DNA of 7,018 nucleotides, taken from positions 1 through 7,018 of the forward strand of contig JAIMZO010000080.1 of the NCBI GenBank assembly GCA_020054965.1, read 5' to 3'. Position 1 is the first letter of the stretch; each line of letters starts with the position of its first letter. The position numbers were made by a program, and so were the translations under genes. This DNA is from Spirochaeta sp. GTDB taxonomy: Bacteria > Spirochaetota > Spirochaetia > Sphaerochaetales > Sphaerochaetaceae. The notes under the pieces are model-generated. The model had not been told where the DNA came from and searched no databases. It was given only the letters and a program-made list of their open reading frames with translations. Positions 1 through 5,398 of this stretch are shown here, one piece after another.

Positions 1-72
1 ACAAGCCGCGGAATTACCGGAGCCTGGGCCAGCGGAATCCGGAGTGCTGAGGGAATCCTTGAGACCTTATAA
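1..72 (+). CDS. 3' end of a probable FAD-dependent oxidoreductase (partial)
   Basis: The first frame from base 1 is open for 23 codons and ends in TAA at 70-72. The encoded tail reads GITGAWASGIRSAEGILETL. A Gly-rich turn followed by a small-residue helix (GAWASG, then SAEGIL) resembles the C-terminal FAD-contacting segment of many flavoprotein dehydrogenases, where a G-x-x-A-S-G helix packs against the cofactor just before the chain ends. That comparison is from memory of the families, and only about 23 residues are visible, so the substrate and subfamily cannot be named. The gene runs towards the hydrolase on the other strand and overlaps it by six bases (TTATAA), both stop codons lying in that hexamer. 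The other two plus-strand frames were not examined in detail. The tail could in principle be chance, but its composition and its clean stop beside a convergent stop argue for a real gene. Confidence 0.6.
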   Translation, partial: TSRGITGAWASGIRSAEGILETL

Positions 73-75
73 GGT
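64..75. repeat. 12-bp perfect palindrome holding two convergent stop codons
   Basis: ACCTTATAAGGT is its own reverse complement. The plus-strand stop TAA (70-72) and the minus-strand stop TAA (complement of 67-69) both lie inside it, so both proteins end in the same two residues, Thr-Leu. Six of the twelve bases are partly forced by overlapping stops; the flanking ACC/GGT symmetry is not. It is too short and has no loop, so it is not a convincing hairpin terminator. Confidence 0.6.
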
Positions 76-867
76 ATGATTAAAGCGGTTATTCAGCCAA
101 TTGGAAGCAAGTGCTACCCATTGGCGACACGCTTCGTGAGGGGTACCCACCTCCTCAGTGCACATTGACAGGCCATGGTCCCCGCTTTCGAACAGATGGA
201 GTTCATAGGGGACCTTTGTTTTCTGCAGGTTTACAGCCAGATGGAGGCTATTCTCCACCGGTACACTCTCATCATTGACGGTATGCCATATGAACAGGGG
301 AGAGGCATCCTTGGTTACTTGGTTTTCCAGGCTCAGGAGTGAACGTAGTTCCGGGTCTTTCCCACTCACCCAGCCAAGGCTCTCCTCATGGGCATATTTT
401 CCACCACTGATCACTGGATAGCAGAGTATTGCAGCATCCGGTTTGTTGTTCTCATCCACAATCTTCTGCTTTGCAGTGAGCATGGGGTGCTTATGCAGTA
501 AGGCCAAGGATGCTGCAAGATGACCACCAGCGCTGAAACCCATGATGGCAATTCTTGTTGGATCACACATCCATTCAAATGCATGCTCACGAATCTTGAT
601 CAAGGCATCACTGGCTTCCAGCAAGGGATTCAGGTCCTTGGCCGCTTCCTGCACTGAATAGTCCAGTATGAAGACATTGTAGCTCATGGAAAGGAAGTAC
701 AACGCAACCGGGTCACGTTCACGTTCAGAGCGAAACCGATAGCCACCCCCTGGGCAGATGACAATTGTCGGGCGAATATTCCTGATCCCTCCATCTCCGG
801 TGATATCCTGGAGGTATCCTGTAAGTGGAACCTGGTTTGGGCCTACAGCAATCTGTATTATTTTCAT
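67..867 (-). CDS. Alpha/beta-hydrolase, acetyl-esterase type
   Basis: This 266-residue protein is a complete single-domain alpha/beta-hydrolase. An oxyanion-hole segment CPGGGY lies at residues 38-43, the nucleophile elbow GFSAGG at 110-115 (Ser112), the likely acid Asp199 in HTVNDESVP, and the catalytic His231 in SGDHGLS. The Gly-rich CPGGGY and the GxSAGG elbow are typical of the esterase/lipase group that includes hormone-sensitive-lipase-like and acetylxylan-esterase-like enzymes, which remove acyl groups from small esters or acetylated sugars. The substrate here is unknown. There is no signal peptide, so it acts in the cytoplasm. The ATG at 865-867 is preceded by AGGA about 9 bases upstream (TAGGATACACCT). 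The gene is transcribed divergently from the NCS2 permease across a gap of about 79 bases, and converges on the oxidoreductase tail with interlocking stops. Nothing ties it to nucleoside metabolism except that shared control region. The fold and catalytic triad are secure; the substrate is not. Confidence 0.9.
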   Translation of the reverse strand: MKIIQIAVGPNQVPLTGYLQDITGDGGIRNIRPTIVICPGGGYRFRSERERDPVALYFLSMSYNVFILDYSVQEAAKDLNPLLEASDALIKIREHAFEWMCDPTRIAIMGFSAGGHLAASLALLHKHPMLTAKQKIVDENNKPDAAILCYPVISGGKYAHEESLGWVSGKDPELRSLLSLENQVTKDASPLFIWHTVNDESVPVENSLHLAVNLQKTKVPYELHLFESGDHGLSMCTEEVGTPHEACRQWVALASNWLNNRFNHTL

Positions 868-946
868 AGGTGTATCCTACCACATCCTTCACCACTTTGA
901 GCAGGAAAAAGGTACGTGGGGCATCCAGATGTGGTATCATCATGAC
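868..946. promoter_or_regulatory. Divergent intergenic control region
   Basis: This short gap separates the start codons of the hydrolase (minus) and the NCS2 permease (plus), so it should hold promoters for both. I cannot assign a strong sigma-70 promoter in either direction. On the plus strand TATCAT at 935-940 resembles a -10 element but has no good -35 at 17 bases, and it lies too close to the 947 start to leave room for a leader. The clearest structure is an inverted repeat, listed separately. The space is too small for a purine riboswitch aptamer plus expression platform, and I see no such fold. Confidence 0.55.
878..936. promoter_or_regulatory. Spaced 9-bp inverted repeat, candidate operator
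   Basis: TACCACATC at 878-886 and GATGTGGTA at 928-936 are exact reverse complements. They are separated by 41 bp, with half-site centres 50 bp apart (close to five helical turns). A rough chance estimate for a perfect 9-bp inverted pair in about 80 bases is near 1%. The position between two divergent genes suggests paired sites for one regulator that controls both, possibly by looping. This is inference: no regulator is encoded in the window and I do not recognise the site as a known consensus. Confidence 0.4.
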
Positions 947-2242
947 ATGCATACTTCTACACTCTTTGACCTCAATGGCAGGGCTCCCCTGAAACAGGCT
1001 CTTCCACTAGCCATCCAGCATGTGGTTGCCATGATAGTTGGCTGTGTAACCCCAGCCTTGATCCTAAGCCGTGTTGCAAACCTTGCTCCACAAGATTCCA
1101 TCATTCTTGTCCAGGGAGCATTGGTAATAGCCAGCTTGGCTACATTCCTCCAGCTCTTTCCCATTGCAGGAGTACTCGGATCAGGACTCCCAGTCATCCT
1201 GGGAGTGAGCTTTGCGTATCTGCCGAGTATGCAAGCCATTGCATTGGGATATGACCTAGCCACCATCTTCGGATCCCAGTTGGTAGGAGGGATTGTAGCC
1301 TTTCTGGTAGGCATATTCGTAAAACAGCTCAGAAAATTTTTTCCTCCCCTGATTACAGGAACGGTGGTATTTACCATTGGACTTTCCCTCTATCCTACCG
1401 CCATCAACTATATGGCTGGAGGGATTGGGAGTCCTTCGTATGGCTCGCCACTGAACTGGACTCTCGCATTTCTCACGCTTGCAGTGGTAACCATTCTTAA
1501 CCATTTAGGAAAGGGAATCTTCAAGCTTGCATCCATCCTTATCGGCATCATTGTGGGTTATGGACTTTCTCTTGTTTTTGGCATCGTGGACTTCTCCGCA
1601 ATCTATGAAGCAAAGTATTTCCAGGCACCTCAGCTTATGCATTTTGGTATCAAGTTCGACATTGCTGCTAGTTTTTCCATGGGTATACTGTTTGCCATCA
1701 ATGCCATACAAGCCATCGGTGATTTCACAGCAACAACAGTTGGGGCAATGGACAGGGAACCCACGACGAAGGAACTGAGAGCAGGAATAACCGGTTATGG
1801 CCTTACCAATATCCTGGGCTCCTTCATGGGAGGCCTTCCCACGGCAACCTACAGCCAGAATGTTGGTATAGTTACCACCACCCGCGTCATCAACCGGTTC
1901 ACCCTTGGCCTTTCTGCCTTGATCCTCCTGCTTGCGGGACTGATCCCGAAGTTCAGTGCCGTCCTGACCACGATTCCCCAGAGTGTGCTCGGGGGTGCAA
2001 CTATCAGTGTGTTTGCCTCAATTGCCATGACCGGTATGAAACTGGTAGTATCTGAGGAGATGAACTACCGAAATACGTCGATCGTAGGGCTCTCTGCAGC
2101 ACTGGGTATCGGAATAGCGGAATCGTCGGCTGCCCTGGCGACTTTCCCCGTTTGGTTCCAGACGGTGTTTGGACAGTCCCCGGTGGTTATCGCGACAGTT
2201 GTAGCTGTTGCCTTGAATATCATGTTACCGAAGAGGGACTAG
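947..2242 (+). CDS. NCS2-family xanthine/uracil-type nucleobase permease
   Basis: This integral membrane protein of about 431 residues belongs to the nucleobase:cation symporter-2 family, which takes up free purine or pyrimidine bases with protons. Family marks are the N-terminal FDLNGRAPLKQALPLAIQH with the TM1 Gln-His pair (residues 24-25), the helix-8 segment AIQAIGDFTATT (Gln255, Asp259), and the NAT signature QNVGIVTTTR at 304-313. The rest is a run of hydrophobic helices consistent with the 14-TM fold. The frame is open back to an ATG at 758, but that stretch lies antisense to the hydrolase, so I place the start at ATG 947. ATG 929 (six codons earlier, weak GTGGGG upstream) is the alternative, and neither has a strong Shine-Dalgarno site. 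The normally acidic helix-8 position reads Gln255. Substrate cannot be fixed from sequence, but the coupled nucleoside hydrolase points to a base released from nucleosides. Confidence 0.9.
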   Translation: MHTSTLFDLNGRAPLKQALPLAIQHVVAMIVGCVTPALILSRVANLAPQDSIILVQGALVIASLATFLQLFPIAGVLGSGLPVILGVSFAYLPSMQAIALGYDLATIFGSQLVGGIVAFLVGIFVKQLRKFFPPLITGTVVFTIGLSLYPTAINYMAGGIGSPSYGSPLNWTLAFLTLAVVTILNHLGKGIFKLASILIGIIVGYGLSLVFGIVDFSAIYEAKYFQAPQLMHFGIKFDIAASFSMGILFAINAIQAIGDFTATTVGAMDREPTTKELRAGITGYGLTNILGSFMGGLPTATYSQNVGIVTTTRVINRFTLGLSALILLLAGLIPKFSAVLTTIPQSVLGGATISVFASIAMTGMKLVVSEEMNYRNTSIVGLSAALGIGIAESSAALATFPVWFQTVFGQSPVVIATVVAVALNIMLPKRD

Positions 2243-3160
2243 ATGGAACGAGTCATACTTGATGTTGATACCGGTCTTGATGATGCGGTTGCGCTGTTTC
2301 TTGCAGCAGGATTGGACACACTTCATATTGAGGCTATCATAGCCACGAACGGAAACGTAGGATTGGAGAAAACCCTTGAGAACACACTGAATATCGCTGA
2401 GACTGCTGGTTTGGATTGTCCGGTCTATAAAGGGGCCGCAAAGCCCCTGGTGCGAGAGCCTGTTGCGGCAGGGGATTTTCACGGGGAGTCAGGCCTTGAT
2501 GGTCCTGTTTTCCCACCTCGACAGAGACAAGCAGTACAGGAAGAGAGCGGCATCGATGCCATGATCAGGCTCCTGCATACACATCCAGGAGAGATAACCA
2601 TCATCAGCGTTGGGCCACTGACCGATCTTGCATTGGCTATGCAGAAAGATGGAGAGGTAGCACAACTTGCCAAGCAGATTGTCATCATGGGAGGCTCTTT
2701 CAGCAATGGAAATGTTACGGCATTTGCTGAATTCAACACCTATGCAGACCCGGAGGCAGCACAGATTGTCTTCTCCAGTGGTGCCAAGTTGGTGCTCTTC
2801 CCCCTCGACTGCACCAGACAGGTGACCTTGAGCCCCTCACGCCTGGAAGGCTACCATGCAATCAAGACAAGGTCGGCACAGGTATTTGCCGCTTGCATGG
2901 ACACCTACCAGGCCAACTATACCCGCCAGAAACAAGGCTGGCCACAGATGCACGACCCTTTATGTGTGGCATATCTAGCCGACCCCAAAAAAGTCCAGAC
3001 CGAGTATAAGCACGTCTGGGTTGATTGCCAGAGGGGACCTTCCTATGGAAGGACCATCAAGGAAGAGACAAAAAACAACGATGGAGTGCATATTGCCACC
3101 TCCATCGATATTCCTTGGTTCTGGTCGCTGGTTGATAAAGCCTTTGCTGTCCTCCCCTAG
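2243..3160 (+). CDS. Inosine-uridine type nucleoside hydrolase
   Basis: This 305-residue enzyme hydrolyses the N-glycosidic bond of ribonucleosides to free base and ribose in the cytoplasm. The calcium/catalytic motif DVDTGLDDA covers residues 7-15 (Asp7, Asp9, Asp13, Asp14). The central substrate loop has Asn157, Glu163 and Asn165 in GNVTAFAEFNTYADPEAA, and the C-terminal HDPL has His237-Asp238, matching the general-acid His and calcium Asp of group I enzymes. Length is normal for the family (about 300-320). All expected active-site residues are present, so it should be active; purine versus pyrimidine preference cannot be read. The start ATG follows the permease stop TAG directly with no spacer, and its Shine-Dalgarno site (AGAGGGA, 2232-2238) lies in the last permease codons, so the two are co-translated. 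Its stop overlaps the nitroreductase stop by four bases, and a hairpin-capable repeat follows at once. Confidence 0.95.
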   Translation: MERVILDVDTGLDDAVALFLAAGLDTLHIEAIIATNGNVGLEKTLENTLNIAETAGLDCPVYKGAAKPLVREPVAAGDFHGESGLDGPVFPPRQRQAVQEESGIDAMIRLLHTHPGEITIISVGPLTDLALAMQKDGEVAQLAKQIVIMGGSFSNGNVTAFAEFNTYADPEAAQIVFSSGAKLVLFPLDCTRQVTLSPSRLEGYHAIKTRSAQVFAACMDTYQANYTRQKQGWPQMHDPLCVAYLADPKKVQTEYKHVWVDCQRGPSYGRTIKEETKNNDGVHIATSIDIPWFWSLVDKAFAVLP

Positions 3161-3768
3161 TGGAAGACAACCAGGTCTTCCAAGGACTCGCGAATCTTCG
3201 GCCGCTCTGCTTCTGCAGGATAACCGAAGGTTGCGAGCAAGGAAGCTTGCCACTGATTCCCATCGAGTGACAGCACATCAAGAACCTGTTGTTCATGAAA
3301 ACCTTCAATGGCACAGCTTTGGATACCCATCGAGGCAGCCCCTGTCATCATATTGGCTATTGCCAGGTATCCCTGGCTCTTCAGCCAACAGTCCAGACGA
3401 CCCTCCTGTTTGAGATAGTCATAGTAGGGACGATAATCTGCAATGAATACATCAAGAGGATCAGGGAATCGCTTTCCACGGCTATGCACCAGATCTCCAT
3501 CAGGATTGGCAAATGCAGCTTTCCTCACCATCACAGCGACGGTAAAGGCACTTGTTGCCACTGACTCCTGGTCGAAGCACGCATGAAAGAGTGCTGTTTT
3601 CTTCTCTGCACTCCTCATTACATGAAAGGACCACAGTTCAAGGCCAAAGGACGTGGGAGTCAATCTGCCGTATTCGAGGATCTGTTTCAATTGGGCATCA
3701 CTGACAGTTTTCTGTTCATCGTAGCACTTACAAGCAAAGCGATGCTGCATGGCATCAAGAAATTCCAT
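3157..3768 (-). CDS. NfsB-like FMN-dependent nitroreductase family protein
   Basis: This 203-residue protein is of the nitroreductase fold, in which homodimers use FMN and NAD(P)H to reduce nitro groups, quinones, flavins or related compounds. The N-terminal HRFACKCYD (residues 9-17) is the usual Arg-containing FMN-phosphate segment. TPTSFGLELWSF (37-48) matches the family APSS-x-x-x-x-PW-x-F region. The C-terminal helix SQGYLAIANMMTGAASMGIQ (131-150) followed by IEGF (154-157) is very like the corresponding part of E. coli NfsB. The tail carries GYPAE and a final Lys-Ile-Arg. It is the last gene of the nucleoside operon: its ATG overlaps the phosphorylase stop by one base (TGATG), and GAGGTG lies about 6 bases upstream inside the phosphorylase. 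Why a nitroreductase is coupled to nucleoside uptake is unclear. Natural substrates are often unknown in this family, and I assign none. Confidence 0.9.
   Translation of the reverse strand: MEFLDAMQHRFACKCYDEQKTVSDAQLKQILEYGRLTPTSFGLELWSFHVMRSAEKKTALFHACFDQESVATSAFTVAVMVRKAAFANPDGDLVHSRGKRFPDPLDVFIADYRPYYDYLKQEGRLDCWLKSQGYLAIANMMTGAASMGIQSCAIEGFHEQQVLDVLSLDGNQWQASLLATFGYPAEAERPKIRESLEDLVVFH
3161..3182. repeat. 8-bp inverted repeat at the convergent junction, possible terminator hairpin
   Basis: TGGAAGAC (3161-3168) and GTCTTCCA (3175-3182) form an 8-bp stem with the 6-base loop AACCAG. The stem begins one base after the nucleoside hydrolase stop, and on the other strand it occupies the last codons of the nitroreductase. 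Either transcript could therefore form it at its 3' end. There is no U-tract on either side, so it does not meet the standard for an intrinsic terminator; it could instead be an end-protecting stem or chance. Confidence 0.4.
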
Positions 3769-4487
3769 CAGCGCACCTCACTCGCAACCTGCAATGCGAC
3801 CTCAATCATGGGGTACAAGCCTACTGTGCGCATCTCATCGCCAAAGCCCTGACCGGTTACACAGCTGTCTGTCATGGTAAGCAGACTCAAAGCATGTTTC
3901 TTTGTCCATGCAGCGGTACTGTACAAGGCATAGGTTTCCATATCCTGTGCCAAAGCACCCATCCTTGCCCAAGCCTGCCAACTATCCTCTCCCAGCGCAT
4001 TGTAGGAAGAAAAAAGGTCACTGGAAAACACCATACCGGAATGCATGGGTATCTCAAGCTTCTTGGCTACGGCAAGTGCCCTTAGCAGTAGATTGGAATC
4101 GCAAACGGGACTGAGACTTCCCTTCAGGTTATACTGGTGAGCCCAATTGCTATCAGTACTTGCAGTCATTGCAGCAATCAGATCACCCACAGCGATGGAT
4201 GGTTGCAAACCTCCACAGGTACCGATACGGATGATGGCATCAACCCCATATTCAGTGAACAGTTCATAGCTGTATATGCCAACTGATGGGCCGCCCATCC
4301 CAGTAGAGAGTACTGAAACCGGCATATGATTGTAGACGCCTGTGTATCCAAGAACATTCCTTACATCGGTTACCAGACGGGCATCTTCAAGGAAGTGTTC
4401 AGCCACCAGCTTTGCTCGTAGAGGGTCCCCAGGAGCAAGCACTACAGGTGCAATATCTGCCTTGGAGGCTCTATTGTGAGGTGTCAT
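3768..4487 (-). CDS. deoD: DeoD-family purine-nucleoside phosphorylase
   Basis: This 239-residue enzyme splits nucleosides with phosphate to free base and (deoxy)ribose-1-phosphate in the cytoplasm. Length and motifs match hexameric DeoD: TPH near the N-terminus (His4, donated to the neighbouring subunit), APGDPLRAK at 18-26 (Gly20 and Arg24 bind phosphate), Arg43, RIGTCGG at 87-93, the ribose-binding Met183-Glu184, and Asp207 followed 13 residues later by Arg220. That Asp/Arg spacing equals the Asp204/Arg217 pair of E. coli DeoD. Thr90 stands where E. coli has Ser, as in uridine phosphorylases, so a broader or shifted base preference is possible, but the Asp/Arg pair favours purines. Its ATG overlaps the permease stop by one base (TGATG) with AGGGGG about 8 bases upstream, and its own stop overlaps the nitroreductase start. 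Direct coupling to the ABC importer implies it acts on the imported nucleosides. Confidence 0.92.
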   Translation of the reverse strand: MTPHNRASKADIAPVVLAPGDPLRAKLVAEHFLEDARLVTDVRNVLGYTGVYNHMPVSVLSTGMGGPSVGIYSYELFTEYGVDAIIRIGTCGGLQPSIAVGDLIAAMTASTDSNWAHQYNLKGSLSPVCDSNLLLRALAVAKKLEIPMHSGMVFSSDLFSSYNALGEDSWQAWARMGALAQDMETYALYSTAAWTKKHALSLLTMTDSCVTGQGFGDEMRTVGLYPMIEVALQVASEVR

Positions 4488-5398
4488 CAGCTTGCCCCCT
4501 TCTCATATGGCTTGCCTGCAGCACGTGGCGCATAGTTCTTGCCGCTGGAAAGCACCAGTGCCACGAGTGTCACGACATAGGGAAGGATATTGAACACTTC
4601 CGAAGGAAGAGCCTTCAAAGCCGGAATGTTGTTCGCAATGATGGCAAAAGCCTGTGCTGTTCCAAAGAGAAAAGCTGCACCGGTAACCCCCAGGGGACTC
4701 CAACGGCCGAAAGAAACAGCAGCAAGTGCGATAAACCCACGGCCGTTGATGGTATTGCTCGTATATTGGATGGTCTGGGTAAGTACCACACAACCACCGG
4801 CAAGCCCAGCAAGGACACCACTGGAAACAACTGCAAAATAACGCATCTTCTTCACGTTGATACCGACACTTTCGGCAGCTCCAGGATGTTCACCACATGC
4901 TCTGAGATGCATCCCGAAGGGAAGCTTGTAGAGCAGAATCCACGAGAGGACAACAACAGCAACGGCTATGTAGGCAGTCGGGTAGATGCCAAGAGCATCT
5001 GTCTGCATGCCCATCATGAACTCTTTGGTCCTGTCAGCATTGAAGAGAATCTGGCTGGCAAAAATCGTTACGCCAGTGGAGAGCAGGTTGATACCGGTAC
5101 CACTGATGGTCTGGTCGGCATTAAGGTTGATTGCTGCCACAGCATGGATAAGGGAGAACAGTCCACCGACTACCAAACCCATGATCAAAGCCAAGAAAAG
5201 CGAGAGTGTATGGGGAACCCCAGCCATCTCCATCAGGACATGAGCAGCAGCAGCAGTACATGCACCGATAGCCATAAGGCCTTCCAATGCTATGTTCACA
5301 ACCCCTGACTTCTCACAGATCATCCCACCGATGGCGGTGATGAGAATCGGGGCCACAATCATCAATACAGAAGGCAGCATTCCAAGTATCATACTCAT
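4487..5398 (-). CDS. Nucleoside ABC transporter permease, second subunit (NupQ/PnrE type)
   Basis: This 303-residue inner-membrane protein belongs to the branched-chain-amino-acid/ribose permease superfamily (BPD_transp_2). The segment GMICEKSGVVNIALEGLMAI (25-44) is typical of the second permease of BmpA/Med-type nucleoside importers. A cytoplasmic coupling loop, RACGEHPGAAESVGINV (166-182), would contact the ATPase, and hydrophobic helices fill most of the rest. It would pair with the 366-residue permease encoded just before it. Known relatives are B. subtilis NupQ (guanosine) and the spirochaete Pnr purine-nucleoside system. The start overlaps the preceding stop as ATGA, with AAGGAGG about 10 bases upstream and a second AGGAG about 5 bases upstream. 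A four-alanine stretch near residue 49-52 comes from a run of AGC/GCT repeats on the strands and looks ordinary for a membrane helix. Substrate class is well supported by the phosphorylase that follows; the exact nucleoside is not visible. Confidence 0.93.
   Translation of the reverse strand: MSMILGMLPSVLMIVAPILITAIGGMICEKSGVVNIALEGLMAIGACTAAAAHVLMEMAGVPHTLSLFLALIMGLVVGGLFSLIHAVAAINLNADQTISGTGINLLSTGVTIFASQILFNADRTKEFMMGMQTDALGIYPTAYIAVAVVVLSWILLYKLPFGMHLRACGEHPGAAESVGINVKKMRYFAVVSSGVLAGLAGGCVVLTQTIQYTSNTINGRGFIALAAVSFGRWSPLGVTGAAFLFGTAQAFAIIANNIPALKALPSEVFNILPYVVTLVALVLSSGKNYAPRAAGKPYEKGAS

Noticed and set aside
758..946. In-frame N-terminal extension of the permease by 63 residues
   Set aside because: It lies mostly antisense to the well-supported hydrolase, has no family similarity, and the permease homology begins only after Met at 947.
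868..946. Purine riboswitch ahead of the permease
   Set aside because: The region is too short for an aptamer and switching hairpin, and no three-way-junction core pattern was seen.
940..1377. Minus-strand open frame of 145 codons inside the permease gene
   Set aside because: It is antisense to a conserved membrane protein, has no plausible ribosome site or domain, and its composition is that of a shadow frame.
3021..3413. Plus-strand open frame of 130 codons spanning the convergent junction
   Set aside because: It is out of frame within the nucleoside hydrolase and antisense to the nitroreductase. Its sequence is low in structure and has no motif.
5233..5246. Short AGC-repeat run
   Set aside because: It encodes consecutive alanines in a membrane helix of the permease. 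It is short and unremarkable.
4412..5308. 298-codon open frame on the plus strand opposite the second permease and phosphorylase
   Set aside because: The translation is rich in Cys, His, Ser, Thr and Lys with no recognisable motif, and it lies opposite two genes with clear family motifs. It is a long shadow frame.
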